Origin: JBMOKU01 sp049324315
GTDB taxonomy: Bacteria > Bacillota > Clostridia > Peptostreptococcales > Thermotaleaceae
DNA: 64,000 nt
Direction: 5' to 3'
NCBI GenBank assembly: GCA_049324315.1
Contig: JBMOKU010000033.1
Location: forward strand, 202,814-266,813
Shown here: positions 52,300 to 61,478 of the stretch, piece by piece
Numbering within the stretch: the stretch's first letter is position 1
Layout of the letters: every line of letters starts with the position of its first letter
The notes under the pieces: generated by a model
Database searches by the model: none
What the model saw: the letters and a program-made list of their open reading frames with translations, nothing else
Told to the model about the DNA's origin: nothing
Made by a program: the position numbers and the translations under genes

Positions 52300-53538
52300 T
52301 TACTTGCCTGATAGTGCATAGATATATCCATCATAGCTTCCAACGTAAACAATTCCGTCTTTAACTGCCGCCGAAGCCCCGATAGGACCCTCTGTAGTGA
52401 ACTTCCATTGCATCTCTCCGGTATTTATATCGAGGGCATACAAGTTTTTATCCCAGCTTCCTATATAGAGCATCTCCCCTGCAATTACAGGTGATGCAAA
52501 GAATCTAAGATTATCATTCATCCAACTTCCAATATAGACATTTCCTTTTGAATCCCAAATCCCCCGATCTTTCACCTGAAATTTCCATTTTATCTTGCCA
52601 TCTGCTTCTACGGCACATACTCTGGGATTATGCCACCCAAGGGTTCCATGGTATAAGACACCCTCTTTATAGGCTAGCGTCGAATATATCGGTTGATCAG
52701 CAAAATATTTTGCCCATCGTTCCTTGCCCGTCCTACTATCTAAAGCATATATACAGTGATCTATACTCCCAAAATATACAATATCTTCATAGATCGTAGG
52801 GGATGATTGTATTTCCCAAATGGGACTATTCGGATGAGGTTTTATTTGATATTTCCATTTCAAGCTTCCATCTTTCATATCAAGACAATACATGTATCCA
52901 TCGAAGCTGCCAAAGTAAACCTTTCCCTTATACAATGCCGGAGAACTCTTCACACCGGCTCCGGTCTTAAATTTCCATTTCATATCCCCAGTTTCTACAT
53001 CCAATGCATACATATGACCATCGTAGCTGCCGAAGAATACCGTTTCATTCTCTACTGCAGGGGACCCGGCAACGATAACCTCCGTTAATTCATTTTTGGT
53101 TATACGATCACCTGAAGAAAAATGCCATCTCTTCTCTCCGATATGTTTATTCAGTGTATAGAGATTTCCGTCTTCGCTTAAAAAGAAAATATAATCTTTA
53201 TTAATACAGGATGTTGACCGTATATCCCCTTTTGTTTGATACTTCCAGATTTCCTTACCTGATTGGATATCAAGGGCATATAGACAGTCATCATCACTTC
53301 CTATATAGACAATATGCTCATCCACAATAGGCGCTGAATTAATAGGCCCTCCCGTCTTAAATTTCCACTTTACCTGTTCAAATGTCGTTAACCCCTGGGT
53401 TTCATAAACGCCGGTGTGTTGATTATTCCCCTGATACATCGCCACTGCAGGAACACGCTCATCCTTGTCTACGCTTTGGTATATTCCAACACCTAAAACA
53501 ATAACCATCAGTGTGATGAATAATAGGTACCTCTTCAT
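52300..53538 (-). CDS. Membrane-anchored PQQ-like beta-propeller protein
   Basis: This 412-residue protein has an N-terminal signal anchor (about residues 4-20) followed by seven or so PQQ/BamB-like blades, each with the pattern YVGSxDGxxYALDxxTGxxxWKF (for example VYFGSFDGYMYCLDMKDG). No quinoprotein catalytic residues are evident, so it is probably a binding or scaffold propeller on the outer face of the membrane. It is the first gene of the operon, 56 bases before the peptidase-permease fusion. No classical peptide-binding protein is encoded, so it may supply that role; this is inference. Confidence 0.87.
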   Translation of the reverse strand: MKRYLLFITLMVIVLGVGIYQSVDKDERVPAVAMYQGNNQHTGVYETQGLTTFEQVKWKFKTGGPINSAPIVDEHIVYIGSDDDCLYALDIQSGKEIWKYQTKGDIRSTSCINKDYIFFLSEDGNLYTLNKHIGEKRWHFSSGDRITKNELTEVIVAGSPAVENETVFFGSYDGHMYALDVETGDMKWKFKTGAGVKSSPALYKGKVYFGSFDGYMYCLDMKDGSLKWKYQIKPHPNSPIWEIQSSPTIYEDIVYFGSIDHCIYALDSRTGKERWAKYFADQPIYSTLAYKEGVLYHGTLGWHNPRVCAVEADGKIKWKFQVKDRGIWDSKGNVYIGSWMNDNLRFFASPVIAGEMLYIGSWDKNLYALDINTGEMQWKFTTEGPIGASAAVKDGIVYVGSYDGYIYALSGK

Positions 53539-53835
53539 AATTTCACACCCCTTTCTATCTTTAAATAATATTTACACTGATTCGGTTTCTGTAGTTTCCA
53601 TTGACCAAGCCTTCTTACAAACATCGTGTCCTTACCAATATATCACCTATATTTCATAAAGATACCTATATTTCATGATTTTTCTACACTCGTTTGTATA
53701 AGTACTGCTGCTCCTTATTATTACACCCTTGATAATATGCTCCAACAATTCATTCATGTCACTCTAAGTATAGCGTAATACGAATGGATATTTATGTCAA
53801 TCATCAAGTAAATACTTTTACCCTAATAATGAATT
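53539..53835. other. Leader of the peptidase-permease operon; no gene seen
   Basis: This is about 300 bases without an intact gene. On the minus strand TTGACA (53795-53800) and TATACT (53767-53772) are present but 22 bases apart, too far for a standard sigma-A promoter, so the true promoter is unclear. The leader would be over 200 bases long. Confidence 0.4.
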
Positions 53836-53863
53836 AAGGAGCAGATAAAACAATCTGCTCCTT
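53836..53863. terminator. Terminator of the PhnA-like gene
   Basis: AAGGAGCAGAT and ATCTGCTCCTT form a perfect 11-bp stem with a 6-base loop, about 40 bases beyond the stop of the minus-strand gene. Confidence 0.65.
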
Positions 53864-53900
53864 TCGAAACTATTTCGGTTCTGTTGTATGAAAAGCTCAT

Positions 53901-54242
53901 TTATACCTTTTTAACAAATTCAGATTTTAATTTCATCTCTCCAAAACCATCAATTTTGCAATCAATATCGTGATCTCCATCAACCAAACGTATATTTTTT
54001 ACTTTCGTACCTATTTTTATGACTGAGGAACTCCCTTTTACTTTAAGGTCTTTGATTACTGTTACAGAATCGCCATCATTTAAGATATTTCCATTTGCAT
54101 CTTTGACAATCTTTTTATCTTCACTATTTTCGGTTTCTAATCCTAGAGTCCACTCATGACCACATTCTGGACAGACAAAAAGACTTCCATCTTCATAAGT
54201 ATATTCTGAATTACATTTTGGGCAATTTGGCAAATGTGACAT
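53901..54242 (-). CDS. PhnA/YjdM-like zinc-ribbon protein
   Basis: This 113-residue protein has an N-terminal zinc ribbon (CPKC ... CPEC) and the PhnA C-terminal domain (DANGNILNDGDSVTVIKDL and VKGSSSVIKIGTKVKNIRL). The family was named from the phosphonate operon of E. coli but is not phosphonatase. No phosphonate genes are nearby. The ATG at 54242 follows GGAGGAAATGAAATT. It is monocistronic; its function is uncertain. Confidence 0.92.
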   Translation of the reverse strand: MSHLPNCPKCNSEYTYEDGSLFVCPECGHEWTLGLETENSEDKKIVKDANGNILNDGDSVTVIKDLKVKGSSSVIKIGTKVKNIRLVDGDHDIDCKIDGFGEMKLKSEFVKKV

Positions 54243-54263
54243 AATTTCATTTCCTCCATTCAT

Positions 54264-54602
54264 TGTTGTTAATTCTACTATATAAAATTTCCTTTTTCCA
54301 ACTTCATAAGAATAACCATTACAAACTTGAAATTTACAAAATATCGGGTGTCCTTGCAGACCTATATAATATCATAATCTTCTCAAATTGACAAACCTTC
54401 CTCCAAGCGCTCCTTGAAGTTCCTTTTGGTCTTTGTCCCATTGTAGTTTACATAATTTCTTTTTTCTACTTCTCTTGCGTTAGGATTTATGGTAAACTTA
54501 TCTTTGTCCCACGTTTATGAGGGATAGCCCGTATCATGGCAAACATATAAAGTAGTCGTTCGTTGTTTCATTTATATCTTATCAACGGGAGGAAAAAAGA
54601 TT
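54264..54602. other. Divergent spacer between the PhnA-like gene and sstT; no gene or riboswitch recognised
   Basis: This spacer of about 340 bases holds no intact frame with a ribosome site except the start region of sstT. I see no recognised riboswitch or T-box core and no clear -35/-10 pair. A GGGATAGCCC segment near 54520 could form a small stem. Confidence 0.4.
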
Positions 54603-55835
54603 ATGAAAAATCTAATGAACAAGTGGAATCAATTGAGTCTGGTAAAACGAATAATTGTAGGTTTGATTATTGGTATTATCTTGGCCGTAACGGTTCCTGA
54701 GGCAGCAAAACCGGTCGTCATTTTTGGTTCTTTGTTTGTAGGTGCTTTGAAAGCGATTGCACCAATATTGGTATTCTTCTTGGTAATGTCAGCCATTTCT
54801 CAACATAAGAGTGGTCATCAAACCAATATGAAATCCATTATCATTCTTTATCTTTTAGGAACATTCTTAGCTGGATTTGTGGCGGTTGTTGCAAGCTTTA
54901 TGTTCCCTGTAGGTTTAACACTTGCAGCAGGCGCTGAGAATATGTCGGCTCCTGGAGGTGTCACAGAGGTTCTCAAAGCATTACTGTTGAACCTTGTTGA
55001 TAACCCAGTAAAAGCACTTTATAATGCCAACTATATCGGTATATTATCTTGGGCAGTACTTCTTGGTTCTGCTTTGAGACATGCGTCTGATACGACAAAA
55101 ACGATGATTTCTAATTTCTCAGATGCAATATCTCAAATGGTTAGATGGGTTATAAACTTTGCGCCATTGGGAATCATGGGCCTTGTATTTGATTCTATCG
55201 CTACAAGTGGAATCAAGTCCCTACTGGACTATTTACAATTACTTGCGGTTCTGATTGGTTGTATGGCTTTTGTGGCTCTTGTTGTCAATCCAATCATTGC
55301 ATTTGTAATGATTCGTAAAAACCCATACCCACTTGTGTTTAAATGCATAAGGGAAAGCGGTATCACAGCATTCTTTACACGCAGCTCAGCTGCAAACATT
55401 CCTGTAAATATGAGCTTATGTGAAAAATTAGGCTTGGATAAGGATACCTATTCAGTATCTATTCCATTAGGCGCTACGATCAATATGGCCGGTGCAGCTG
55501 TTACCATTTCTGTATTAACCCTTGCAGCGGTTCACACCCTGGGCATTCAGGTGGATATACCTACAGCAATCATCCTCAGCGTATTGTCTGCTGTAAGTGC
55601 CTGCGGTGCTTCAGGCGTAGCTGGCGGTTCTTTATTACTGATTCCTTTAGCAAGCAGCTTATTTGGAATCCCAAATGAGGTAGCTATGCAGGTGGTTGGT
55701 GTAGGCTTTATTATAGGTGTTTTACAAGACTCCTTTGAAACAGCACTTAACTCATCTACAGACGTACTTTTCACAGCAGTAGCTGAATTTGCGCAGTGGC
55801 GTAAAGAAGGAAAAGAGATTGTCATCAATAAATAG
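54603..55835 (+). CDS. sstT: Serine/threonine:sodium symporter SstT
   Basis: This 410-residue membrane transporter of the dicarboxylate/amino-acid:cation symporter family has the re-entrant-loop signature TRSSAANIPVNM and the NMAGAAVTI segment of the SstT branch. It imports serine and threonine with sodium ions. It begins behind ACGGGAGGAAAAAAGATT and is monocistronic, ending in a bidirectional terminator. Confidence 0.93.
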   Translation: MKNLMNKWNQLSLVKRIIVGLIIGIILAVTVPEAAKPVVIFGSLFVGALKAIAPILVFFLVMSAISQHKSGHQTNMKSIIILYLLGTFLAGFVAVVASFMFPVGLTLAAGAENMSAPGGVTEVLKALLLNLVDNPVKALYNANYIGILSWAVLLGSALRHASDTTKTMISNFSDAISQMVRWVINFAPLGIMGLVFDSIATSGIKSLLDYLQLLAVLIGCMAFVALVVNPIIAFVMIRKNPYPLVFKCIRESGITAFFTRSSAANIPVNMSLCEKLGLDKDTYSVSIPLGATINMAGAAVTISVLTLAAVHTLGIQVDIPTAIILSVLSAVSACGASGVAGGSLLLIPLASSLFGIPNEVAMQVVGVGFIIGVLQDSFETALNSSTDVLFTAVAEFAQWRKEGKEIVINK

Positions 55836-55977
55836 AGACTATGTTTTTAAGTACAGGGACGGTGTGGAATCACCCTCTTATATTGATAATTTAAAATTTT
55901 GAGTGAATGCATTTTAAAAAATGTATCTGTGCGAAATCTGCAAAAAGATAAGTAAGCGCCTGTCTCAGCGTATAGAA

Positions 55978-56012
55978 AAACCCGTATGGTAATCTTAATG
56001 CCGTACGGGTTT
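55978..56012. terminator. Bidirectional terminator
   Basis: AAACCCGTA and TACGGGTTT pair in a stem between the convergent sstT and GGDEF genes; T-rich sequence follows on both strands. Confidence 0.75.
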
Positions 56013-56077
56013 ATTTACACTCTGATAATTTTTAGAATAAAAACTATTTTTATATAGTCCGACAATCAGACCTCCCA

Positions 56078-57595
56078 TTACCCACTTACCCGGTTTCTTC
56101 CATTGTTTTTTGCATGATATAAAGCCATATCCGCATTATTTATGACTTGCATAATATTGGTCTCCTCTTTGCTGATTCCTGCTGAGGCAACACCTATACT
56201 GACTGTAACCTTTATTCTATTCTCAAAAAATACGATTTCCATCTCCTCTATATGCTTTCTGATCTCTTCGGCAATATCTAAAGCATCTTCCAGGTCCGAT
56301 CCGGGCAAAAGAATTACAAATTCTTCTCCACCATATCTACCGATGATATCCGTCCTGCGAACTCTTTCCTTACAAGCATTTGCTACCGACCTTATAACCT
56401 CATCCCCCGCTAGATGTCCGTATACGTCATTAACCTTTTTAAAAAAATCAATATCCATCATCAGCACCGAAAGGCAAATATTAAGCCGCTTTACTCTCAA
56501 AGCCTCTTTTTCAGCTTCTTCCACCAGCCTTCTCCTATTATATACTTGAGTGAGCGGGTCATAGCTTGCCATATGATCGAGTGCCCGGATTATTTCTTTC
56601 TGCTTTGTAATATCACGCATGAAAAAAACTGATCCAAGCTTCTCATCCTTTTCCTTTAAATCTGTGACACGAAATTCATAGTATTTTTGATAGCCGTTTA
56701 AATCTACTTTCATTTCAAAGGAATTAGATTTTTGTTCAGCTAACCTCCTGGTTTCTTCAAAGCTTGCCAAATCCATGCCAATATTTTTCGGTTCAAGACA
56801 GCTGAACACCTTTTGAGCAGCATTATTGAAATCGATTACTCTCCGTTTGTCATCAACAACGATGATTCCTTCACTTATTTCTGAAAATGCAACACTTCGA
56901 ATGATCTCTCCCAGTTCAAGGAATTCATACCTGAACAAGGCAATGTAGTAGAGTACCGCTAACACACTGAGTCCAAAAGGAGTAAGGTCCAATCCATATG
57001 GTGAGAACCCGGCAAGATAGACAATGTTTATGATACCGGGACAAAGGGTACCAATAAACAACAGCAAAGACTGCGTCCTCATCATGTATAGTGAGTGCCG
57101 CCACGCTTTATAAAAAGCAGCAGCTCCAACTAATAGCACTAAATAAGAATAAACCATATTTACAAAGTACCACGGCCCCTTTGTCAAACGTGCAATAATA
57201 AACCCATCATACTGTACCGCCGATACATCTGCATAAAATAAATGATGATACTCATTTGTCACGCTAAAAAAGAGCGTAAGTACCGGTATAAGCATCACCA
57301 TGATATTCAGTCTCAAGGATGGATTTCTATTATAGTAGAACTTATATGAAAAAAGTAACCAAAATGCAGTCATGAATGGTGCTCCAAAATACTCCAGCTT
57401 GAGAAAAAACATTATTTGCTCCCCATCTTGGGCGCGGAGTTCAAATCCATAGCCAATCACATAAATAGCAATGCTCAAGCACATAAGGGAGAACAATCCC
57501 GATACTCTATTTCTATGCTTGGATAGTGAATATAGGAAAAAGATGATAAAACAAAAGCCCACTACAAAAAATATATTTGACAAAGTGCTTGTCAT
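56078..57595 (-). CDS. Diguanylate cyclase with 7TM and PAS domains
   Basis: This protein of about 505 residues makes cyclic di-GMP. The N-terminal half is a seven-helix membrane sensor (histidine-kinase-N-terminal 7TM type), followed by a PAS domain (about 225-330) and a GGDEF domain with the active motif RYGGEEF. The inhibitory RxxD site (RRTD) sits five residues before GGEEF, so product feedback is expected. I start it at 57595, where GGAGGAATTCAAA precedes the ATG. An extended -10 promoter and an inverted pair of TGTCGAA boxes lie upstream. Confidence 0.9.
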   Translation of the reverse strand: MTSTLSNIFFVVGFCFIIFFLYSLSKHRNRVSGLFSLMCLSIAIYVIGYGFELRAQDGEQIMFFLKLEYFGAPFMTAFWLLFSYKFYYNRNPSLRLNIMVMLIPVLTLFFSVTNEYHHLFYADVSAVQYDGFIIARLTKGPWYFVNMVYSYLVLLVGAAAFYKAWRHSLYMMRTQSLLLFIGTLCPGIINIVYLAGFSPYGLDLTPFGLSVLAVLYYIALFRYEFLELGEIIRSVAFSEISEGIIVVDDKRRVIDFNNAAQKVFSCLEPKNIGMDLASFEETRRLAEQKSNSFEMKVDLNGYQKYYEFRVTDLKEKDEKLGSVFFMRDITKQKEIIRALDHMASYDPLTQVYNRRRLVEEAEKEALRVKRLNICLSVLMMDIDFFKKVNDVYGHLAGDEVIRSVANACKERVRRTDIIGRYGGEEFVILLPGSDLEDALDIAEEIRKHIEEMEIVFFENRIKVTVSIGVASAGISKEETNIMQVINNADMALYHAKNNGRNRVSG

Positions 57596-57642
57596 TTTGA
57601 ATTCCTCCATATTTCCAAGGCTCATCAACTATCATTTCAAAT

Positions 57643-57651
57643 ATTATAGCA
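57643..57651 (-). promoter_or_regulatory. Extended -10 promoter of the cyclase gene
   Basis: On the minus strand TGCTATAAT matches the extended -10 motif TGnTATAAT, about 45 bases before the chosen start codon. A TTGACA lies only 10 bases upstream of the -10, too close to be used as a -35 box. Confidence 0.6.
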
Positions 57652-57673
57652 TATTTTATGTCAAAATATATAA

Positions 57674-57731
57674 AATGGTGTCGAAACGTATACCCCCGAC
57701 AGAACATATGGTATAAGTTTCGACACCATTT
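57674..57731. promoter_or_regulatory. Inverted repeat with two Spo0A-box-like TGTCGAA motifs
   Basis: ATGGTGTCGAAAC and GTTTCGACACCAT are perfectly complementary across 30 bases of spacer, and inner GTATAC/GTATA segments extend the pairing. Each arm contains TGTCGAA, the core of the Spo0A box. It lies between the divergent cyclase and methyltransferase genes. It could instead be an RNA hairpin or a palindromic repeat. Confidence 0.45.
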
Positions 57732-57766
57732 CTTGAAGCTTAAAACCATTGGATGAGATATTTTAG

Positions 57767-57795
57767 TTGAAAGGCGGCACTAGAAATAGTAAAAT
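57767..57795 (+). promoter_or_regulatory. Promoter of the homocysteine methyltransferase gene
   Basis: TTGAAA (57767-57772), 17 bases, TAAAAT (57790-57795). A 9-bp hairpin (TGGATGTTT...AAACATCCA, 57853-57874) follows in the leader just before the ribosome site and could affect translation. Confidence 0.6.
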
Positions 57796-57890
57796 TTAAC
57801 TTAACTATAACAATCTTCCTTTTAGTATTGAGGTATTTGAAAACAAGTAAATTGGATGTTTTATTAAACATCCATAACAAGGAGGCCGAT

Positions 57891-58835
57891 ATGAATCCAA
57901 TAACAAATATTTTGAGTACATTTCCTATCATGATTCTGGATGGTGCCTTTTCTACTGAGTTAGAGCGCCGAGGCTGTGATATTAATGACTCTCTTTGGTC
58001 AGCAAAAATACTGATGGAAGACCCTGATATTATCGGTCAGGTTCATTACAATTATTTTTCTGCCGGAGCAGATTGCGCCATCACCGCCAGCTATCAAGCT
58101 ACGCTTGAAGGCTTTATGCGCCGCGGTCTCAGCGAAGCAGAAGCTTATAACCTCATTCAATTGTCCGTCCAGATTGCCACAAAAGTGCGAGATACCTTTT
58201 GGGAAGCTGCTGAAAACCGTATCAACAGACCCAAACCCCTTGTGGCTGCTTCCGTAGGTCCTTATGGTGCGTTTCTAGCTGATGGGTCTGAATACCGGGG
58301 CAACTACAGCTTAAATGAAGAAGATCTGATAGCCTTTCATCGACCTCGTATGAAGGCACTGATTGAAGCTAACCCCGATGTGCTGGCCTGCGAAACTATT
58401 CCTTGCATGACAGAAGCCAACGCCATAGCCCGTCTGCTAAAAGAATTTCCCGGTGTTTACGCTTGGATTAGCTTCAGCGCAAAAGACGGCTTGCACATCA
58501 GCAGCGGAGAATCTATAGCCGAATGTGCTGCACAACTGGACAGTTATGAGCAGATAGCTGCTATCGGTGTTAACTGCACTGCACCACAATATATTGAATC
58601 TTTGATCGGAGAAATAAAAAAGGGAACAACGAAGCCTATCATTGTTTACCCCAATTCTGGAGAACAATACGACCCACAAACAAAGACCTGGCATGGCCCT
58701 TCATCTGGTTCTTCATATGGCCACAGTGCCCTTAGCTGGTATAAGCATGGTGCTCGCCTGATTGGCGGATGCTGCCGTACAACACCAGAAGACATCCGGG
58801 CTATAGCAGCGTGGGCAAGACAGATCAGCTTATAG
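57891..58835 (+). CDS. mmuM: Homocysteine S-methyltransferase
   Basis: This 314-residue zinc enzyme transfers a methyl group from S-methylmethionine (or S-adenosylmethionine) to homocysteine. The zinc cysteines are in GVNCTAP and GGCCRTTPEDI, and the start ILDGAFSTELERRG is characteristic of MmuM. I start it at 57891 after ACAAGGAGGCCGAT; upstream in-frame codons have no ribosome site. No S-methylmethionine permease is adjacent, so the methyl donor is not settled. Confidence 0.92.
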   Translation: MNPITNILSTFPIMILDGAFSTELERRGCDINDSLWSAKILMEDPDIIGQVHYNYFSAGADCAITASYQATLEGFMRRGLSEAEAYNLIQLSVQIATKVRDTFWEAAENRINRPKPLVAASVGPYGAFLADGSEYRGNYSLNEEDLIAFHRPRMKALIEANPDVLACETIPCMTEANAIARLLKEFPGVYAWISFSAKDGLHISSGESIAECAAQLDSYEQIAAIGVNCTAPQYIESLIGEIKKGTTKPIIVYPNSGEQYDPQTKTWHGPSSGSSYGHSALSWYKHGARLIGGCCRTTPEDIRAIAAWARQISL

Positions 58836-58864
58836 AATTTTTTAGATTTCCTGATATTTAAAAA

Positions 58865-58901
58865 AGATAACCGATCCCATATATGCAAGGATCGGTTATC
58901 T
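58865..58901 (+). terminator. Terminator of mmuM
   Basis: AGATAACCGATCC and GGATCGGTTATCT form a perfect 13-bp stem with an 11-base loop, about 30 bases after the stop codon. Confidence 0.75.
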
Positions 58902-59690
58902 CTTAGCTTCTAATCCACCTAAATATTTCATTTCTACTAAAATTGAAACACATTCCTTTCTTTCACAAACCTAACAAATAATCATTAGCATTTTGCCTAT
59001 TTCTTAATCCTTTTATTACTATAAGACATTTAAAATCTTTCAATCTCTAAATCCACTACGAAAGAATTGTATCTAATTACTTTTTTAAAAACAAACTCAT
59101 TCATCGGTGGACTAGAACCTGTTAAGAAGATAATTCTCTTCTTATTCAAATAATAACATAAATTGAAGAAAAAGAAAACAAATTTTTCAGAATTATCAGT
59201 CTTTATTTTTTTCCAATTGATATTTTATTTCACATTATTGTTCTACTCTTACCGCTTTTTTTAGCCTTATTAGAAAAAAATATATAGTATTTTTCTACTC
59301 CATTTTTCAAAATGCTACAACATCTAAGGTTTCTTGTACATAGTAATCAGTCTTTTTAGTTTTTCAACTTGTATATCATTTATAATTAAGTCCAGCATTA
59401 TCATTTGGTTTGCAGTCTATCATGTTTGCCTATATCTTCTTAATATAACAAAAACCTAACCCTTCATTGTTCTTATGCACATTGTAAGGGTTAGTCTGCA
59501 TATTTTTGTGATTTATTTAAAAAAGCCACCTTTACTTATGGTATGGTTCATCATACCACTTAAACTGCTGTTTTTTATTTGCAGCTTAAGTAATGGTAGT
59601 ATTGAAGTAACGCAAATTAAATCTTGGATAACGTGCCTGTCCCCTATCCCTTCAATTGGAGTCCAATTGATTGTTATATTTAATTAAAAT
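58902..59690. other. Long AT-rich gap, no intact gene
   Basis: This is nearly 800 bases without a credible gene. A stem CTAACCCTT...AAGGGTTAG (59456-59494) could end a transcript from the right, since TTTTTGTTAT follows on the minus strand. A short TGTCCCC fragment resembling the GGGGAC repeats lies near 59640. No tRNA fold, CRISPR or riboswitch was recognised. It may hold an eroded gene. Confidence 0.45.
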
Positions 59691-60347
59691 TTATCTGCTC
59701 CAAATTATCGATCCATCAAAACCATAACCATCGAAAGACAATAAATCTTCATGGATATCTCCTTTTTCATCCGTCCATTTAATTTTCTCTACAGGCATTC
59801 CTTCTGGTAAATATGTCTCTATTATAACTGATTGATTTCGAACTTCCTCTAAATTATATAAGACTCTACTCTCTACAAAAGCATTCCTCTCTTTGTCATA
59901 CTTAACCTCTAACAATTGAAAATTATATATGCTGCCAATAACCTGGATTTCAAGAGTTTCTCCACTACCTAATCCATTTAACTTGACTTTATCATAGCTT
60001 TCGACTAATCCCTCTGTATTATTTCCTATGATAGATATAGATTGTCTGTTAAAACTTGATTCATCAATTGTATAAAACGCTCTATCTTTATTAATTTGCA
60101 TCAGCTTTAAGCTTTTAAATTTATTAGTTTCTGCATCACTTGACAGCATTTGTTTTTTTAAATCAAAGATTTCATTTTCCAACTTGTTAATCATCATTTT
60201 CGAGTTAGTTAATTCCGCTTTCAACCTAACGTTTTCTATTTCCAGTAACTTTGTTTCTAATTCTAGTTTAGTAACACTTTCATTTTTTGCACATCCTGAC
60301 AACAAAGTAATAAAAACTATAGCTAAAATCAAAATGAACTTTTTCAT
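59691..60347 (-). CDS. Hypothetical lipoprotein with coiled coil
   Basis: This 218-residue protein is not recognised. A signal peptide ends in the lipobox LLSGC (Cys19). A heptad-rich coiled coil follows (about residues 26-70), then a soluble C-terminal domain ending in DGYGFDGSIIWSR. It should be anchored on the outer face of the membrane. It starts behind AGGGGAGAGGAGATGG. Its base composition is more AT-rich than the operons to its left, like the adjacent AraC and hydrolase genes. Confidence 0.7.
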   Translation of the reverse strand: MKKFILILAIVFITLLSGCAKNESVTKLELETKLLEIENVRLKAELTNSKMMINKLENEIFDLKKQMLSSDAETNKFKSLKLMQINKDRAFYTIDESSFNRQSISIIGNNTEGLVESYDKVKLNGLGSGETLEIQVIGSIYNFQLLEVKYDKERNAFVESRVLYNLEEVRNQSVIIETYLPEGMPVEKIKWTDEKGDIHEDLLSFDGYGFDGSIIWSR

Positions 60348-60428
60348 CCATCTCCTCTCCCTTTTAAATAATCTTCTCCACGACCTTCTTCAAAATGTCT
60401 TATATATATCAGAAAGTTAATTATTCAA

Positions 60429-60438
60429 GCCTGACCCC
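60429..60438 (-). repeat. GGGGTCAGGC fragment, copy 1
   Basis: On the minus strand GGGGTCAGGC follows GGGAGAAT. The same ten bases occur on the plus strand at 62415-62424. In clostridial genomes such strings commonly mark decayed intergenic repeats; that link is from memory. Confidence 0.35.
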
Positions 60439-60452
60439 ATTCTCCCTACATA

Positions 60453-61343
60453 CTACATTCTAAAATTCATTCGATATTCAGATGGAGAATAACCGGTATG
60501 TTTCTTAAACATTCGGCCAAAGTGTGTATTATCATGAAAGCCGTTCCTATACATTATTTCATTTATAGGCAAGTCAGTATTCTTAATCATTATGGAAGCC
60601 ATATACACTCGAAGCTTAATTAAATAGTCTATAATAGATGAGTTTGTTGCTCTTTGGAATTCCTCCGTGAGTGTTGTTCTATTTACATGAAACACCTCAG
60701 TTAAATGCTTTAGTGTAAGCTTTCTTTCATAATTAGCATGCAAATATAGCAGTATTTTCTTTGCAATATTAGAATCATCGTATATTTCAAATTTGTTTTC
60801 CGCTTTATTATCAGTCCATATATACTGTAAAAAAAATAAAATCTCAAGAAAAAAAGACCTGGTTCTGCATCTCCAAAAATCATTTGAAAGTGCTGTTAAT
60901 TCTAGTTCTAAGGAGCTCATGAGTCCTCCTATTCTTTGAGCAGTCAGTATATCAATATTTATTAGTCCTATACTCTCATCAGAACGAGTTATAAAGGGTA
61001 ACAATAAATAATAGTCTCTATATTCTGATTCAGACATTTCACATTTGGTATTTTTTATATTTTCAATAGTTAAAACATTATTTACAACTATTGGATCAAA
61101 ATAAACCGCTCTTGCCTTTAAATCATGGTGCTCTATAATATTTAAAACATCTTCATCGTTTAGGCAAAAAACTACAGGAGCCATAATAACAATTTTTCTT
61201 TTGTTCAGTTCAGTAATAGCTGTCCCACTGCTAACTAATATAAACTTAAAACTGGAGAAATCCTCATGTATAAACTTCTCATCCTTTTCAAAATATATTG
61301 GAAGGCTAATATTTCTTTTTTCATCAAAGGTAGATAATCTCAT
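60453..61343 (-). CDS. AraC-family transcriptional regulator
   Basis: This 296-residue protein has a poorly conserved N-terminal sensing region (about 1-190) and a C-terminal AraC double helix-turn-helix (LTLKHLTEVFHVNRTTLTEE and YRNGFHDNTHFGRMFKKHTG). It starts behind TTAGGAGGGAAGCTT. The nearest genes are a UlaG-like hydrolase upstream and a lipoprotein downstream, which may be its targets; no operator was recognised. Confidence 0.9.
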   Translation of the reverse strand: MRLSTFDEKRNISLPIYFEKDEKFIHEDFSSFKFILVSSGTAITELNKRKIVIMAPVVFCLNDEDVLNIIEHHDLKARAVYFDPIVVNNVLTIENIKNTKCEMSESEYRDYYLLLPFITRSDESIGLINIDILTAQRIGGLMSSLELELTALSNDFWRCRTRSFFLEILFFLQYIWTDNKAENKFEIYDDSNIAKKILLYLHANYERKLTLKHLTEVFHVNRTTLTEEFQRATNSSIIDYLIKLRVYMASIMIKNTDLPINEIMYRNGFHDNTHFGRMFKKHTGYSPSEYRMNFRM

Positions 61344-61431
61344 AAGCTTCCCTCCTAACTACGAATATATGAGTATATTCTATTTTTTAACATAAAATCC
61401 TTTTTTAGGAATGTGGTTTTACTCATTAATA

Positions 61432-61472
61432 AAAATAACTCAAGTACATTTATATGTGCCTTGAGTTATTTT
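61432..61472 (-). terminator. Terminator of the UlaG-like gene
   Basis: AAAATAACTCAAG and CTTGAGTTATTTT form a perfect 13-bp stem just after the stop codon. It could serve transcripts on both strands. Confidence 0.75.
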
Positions 61473-61478
61473 AAAAAC

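Noticed and set aside
54264..54602. Riboswitch or T-box leader for sstT
   Set aside because: No T-box core, specifier-loop pattern or known riboswitch core could be recognised, and there is no terminator/antiterminator pair before the start codon.
57653..57665. TTGACA as the -35 box of the cyclase promoter
   Set aside because: It lies only 10 bases from the TATAAT; the extended -10 (TGCTATAAT) explains the promoter without it.
59475..59687. Plus-strand frame of 70 codons in the long gap
   Set aside because: No ribosome site, hydrophobic low-complexity composition and a terminator-like stem within its start region.
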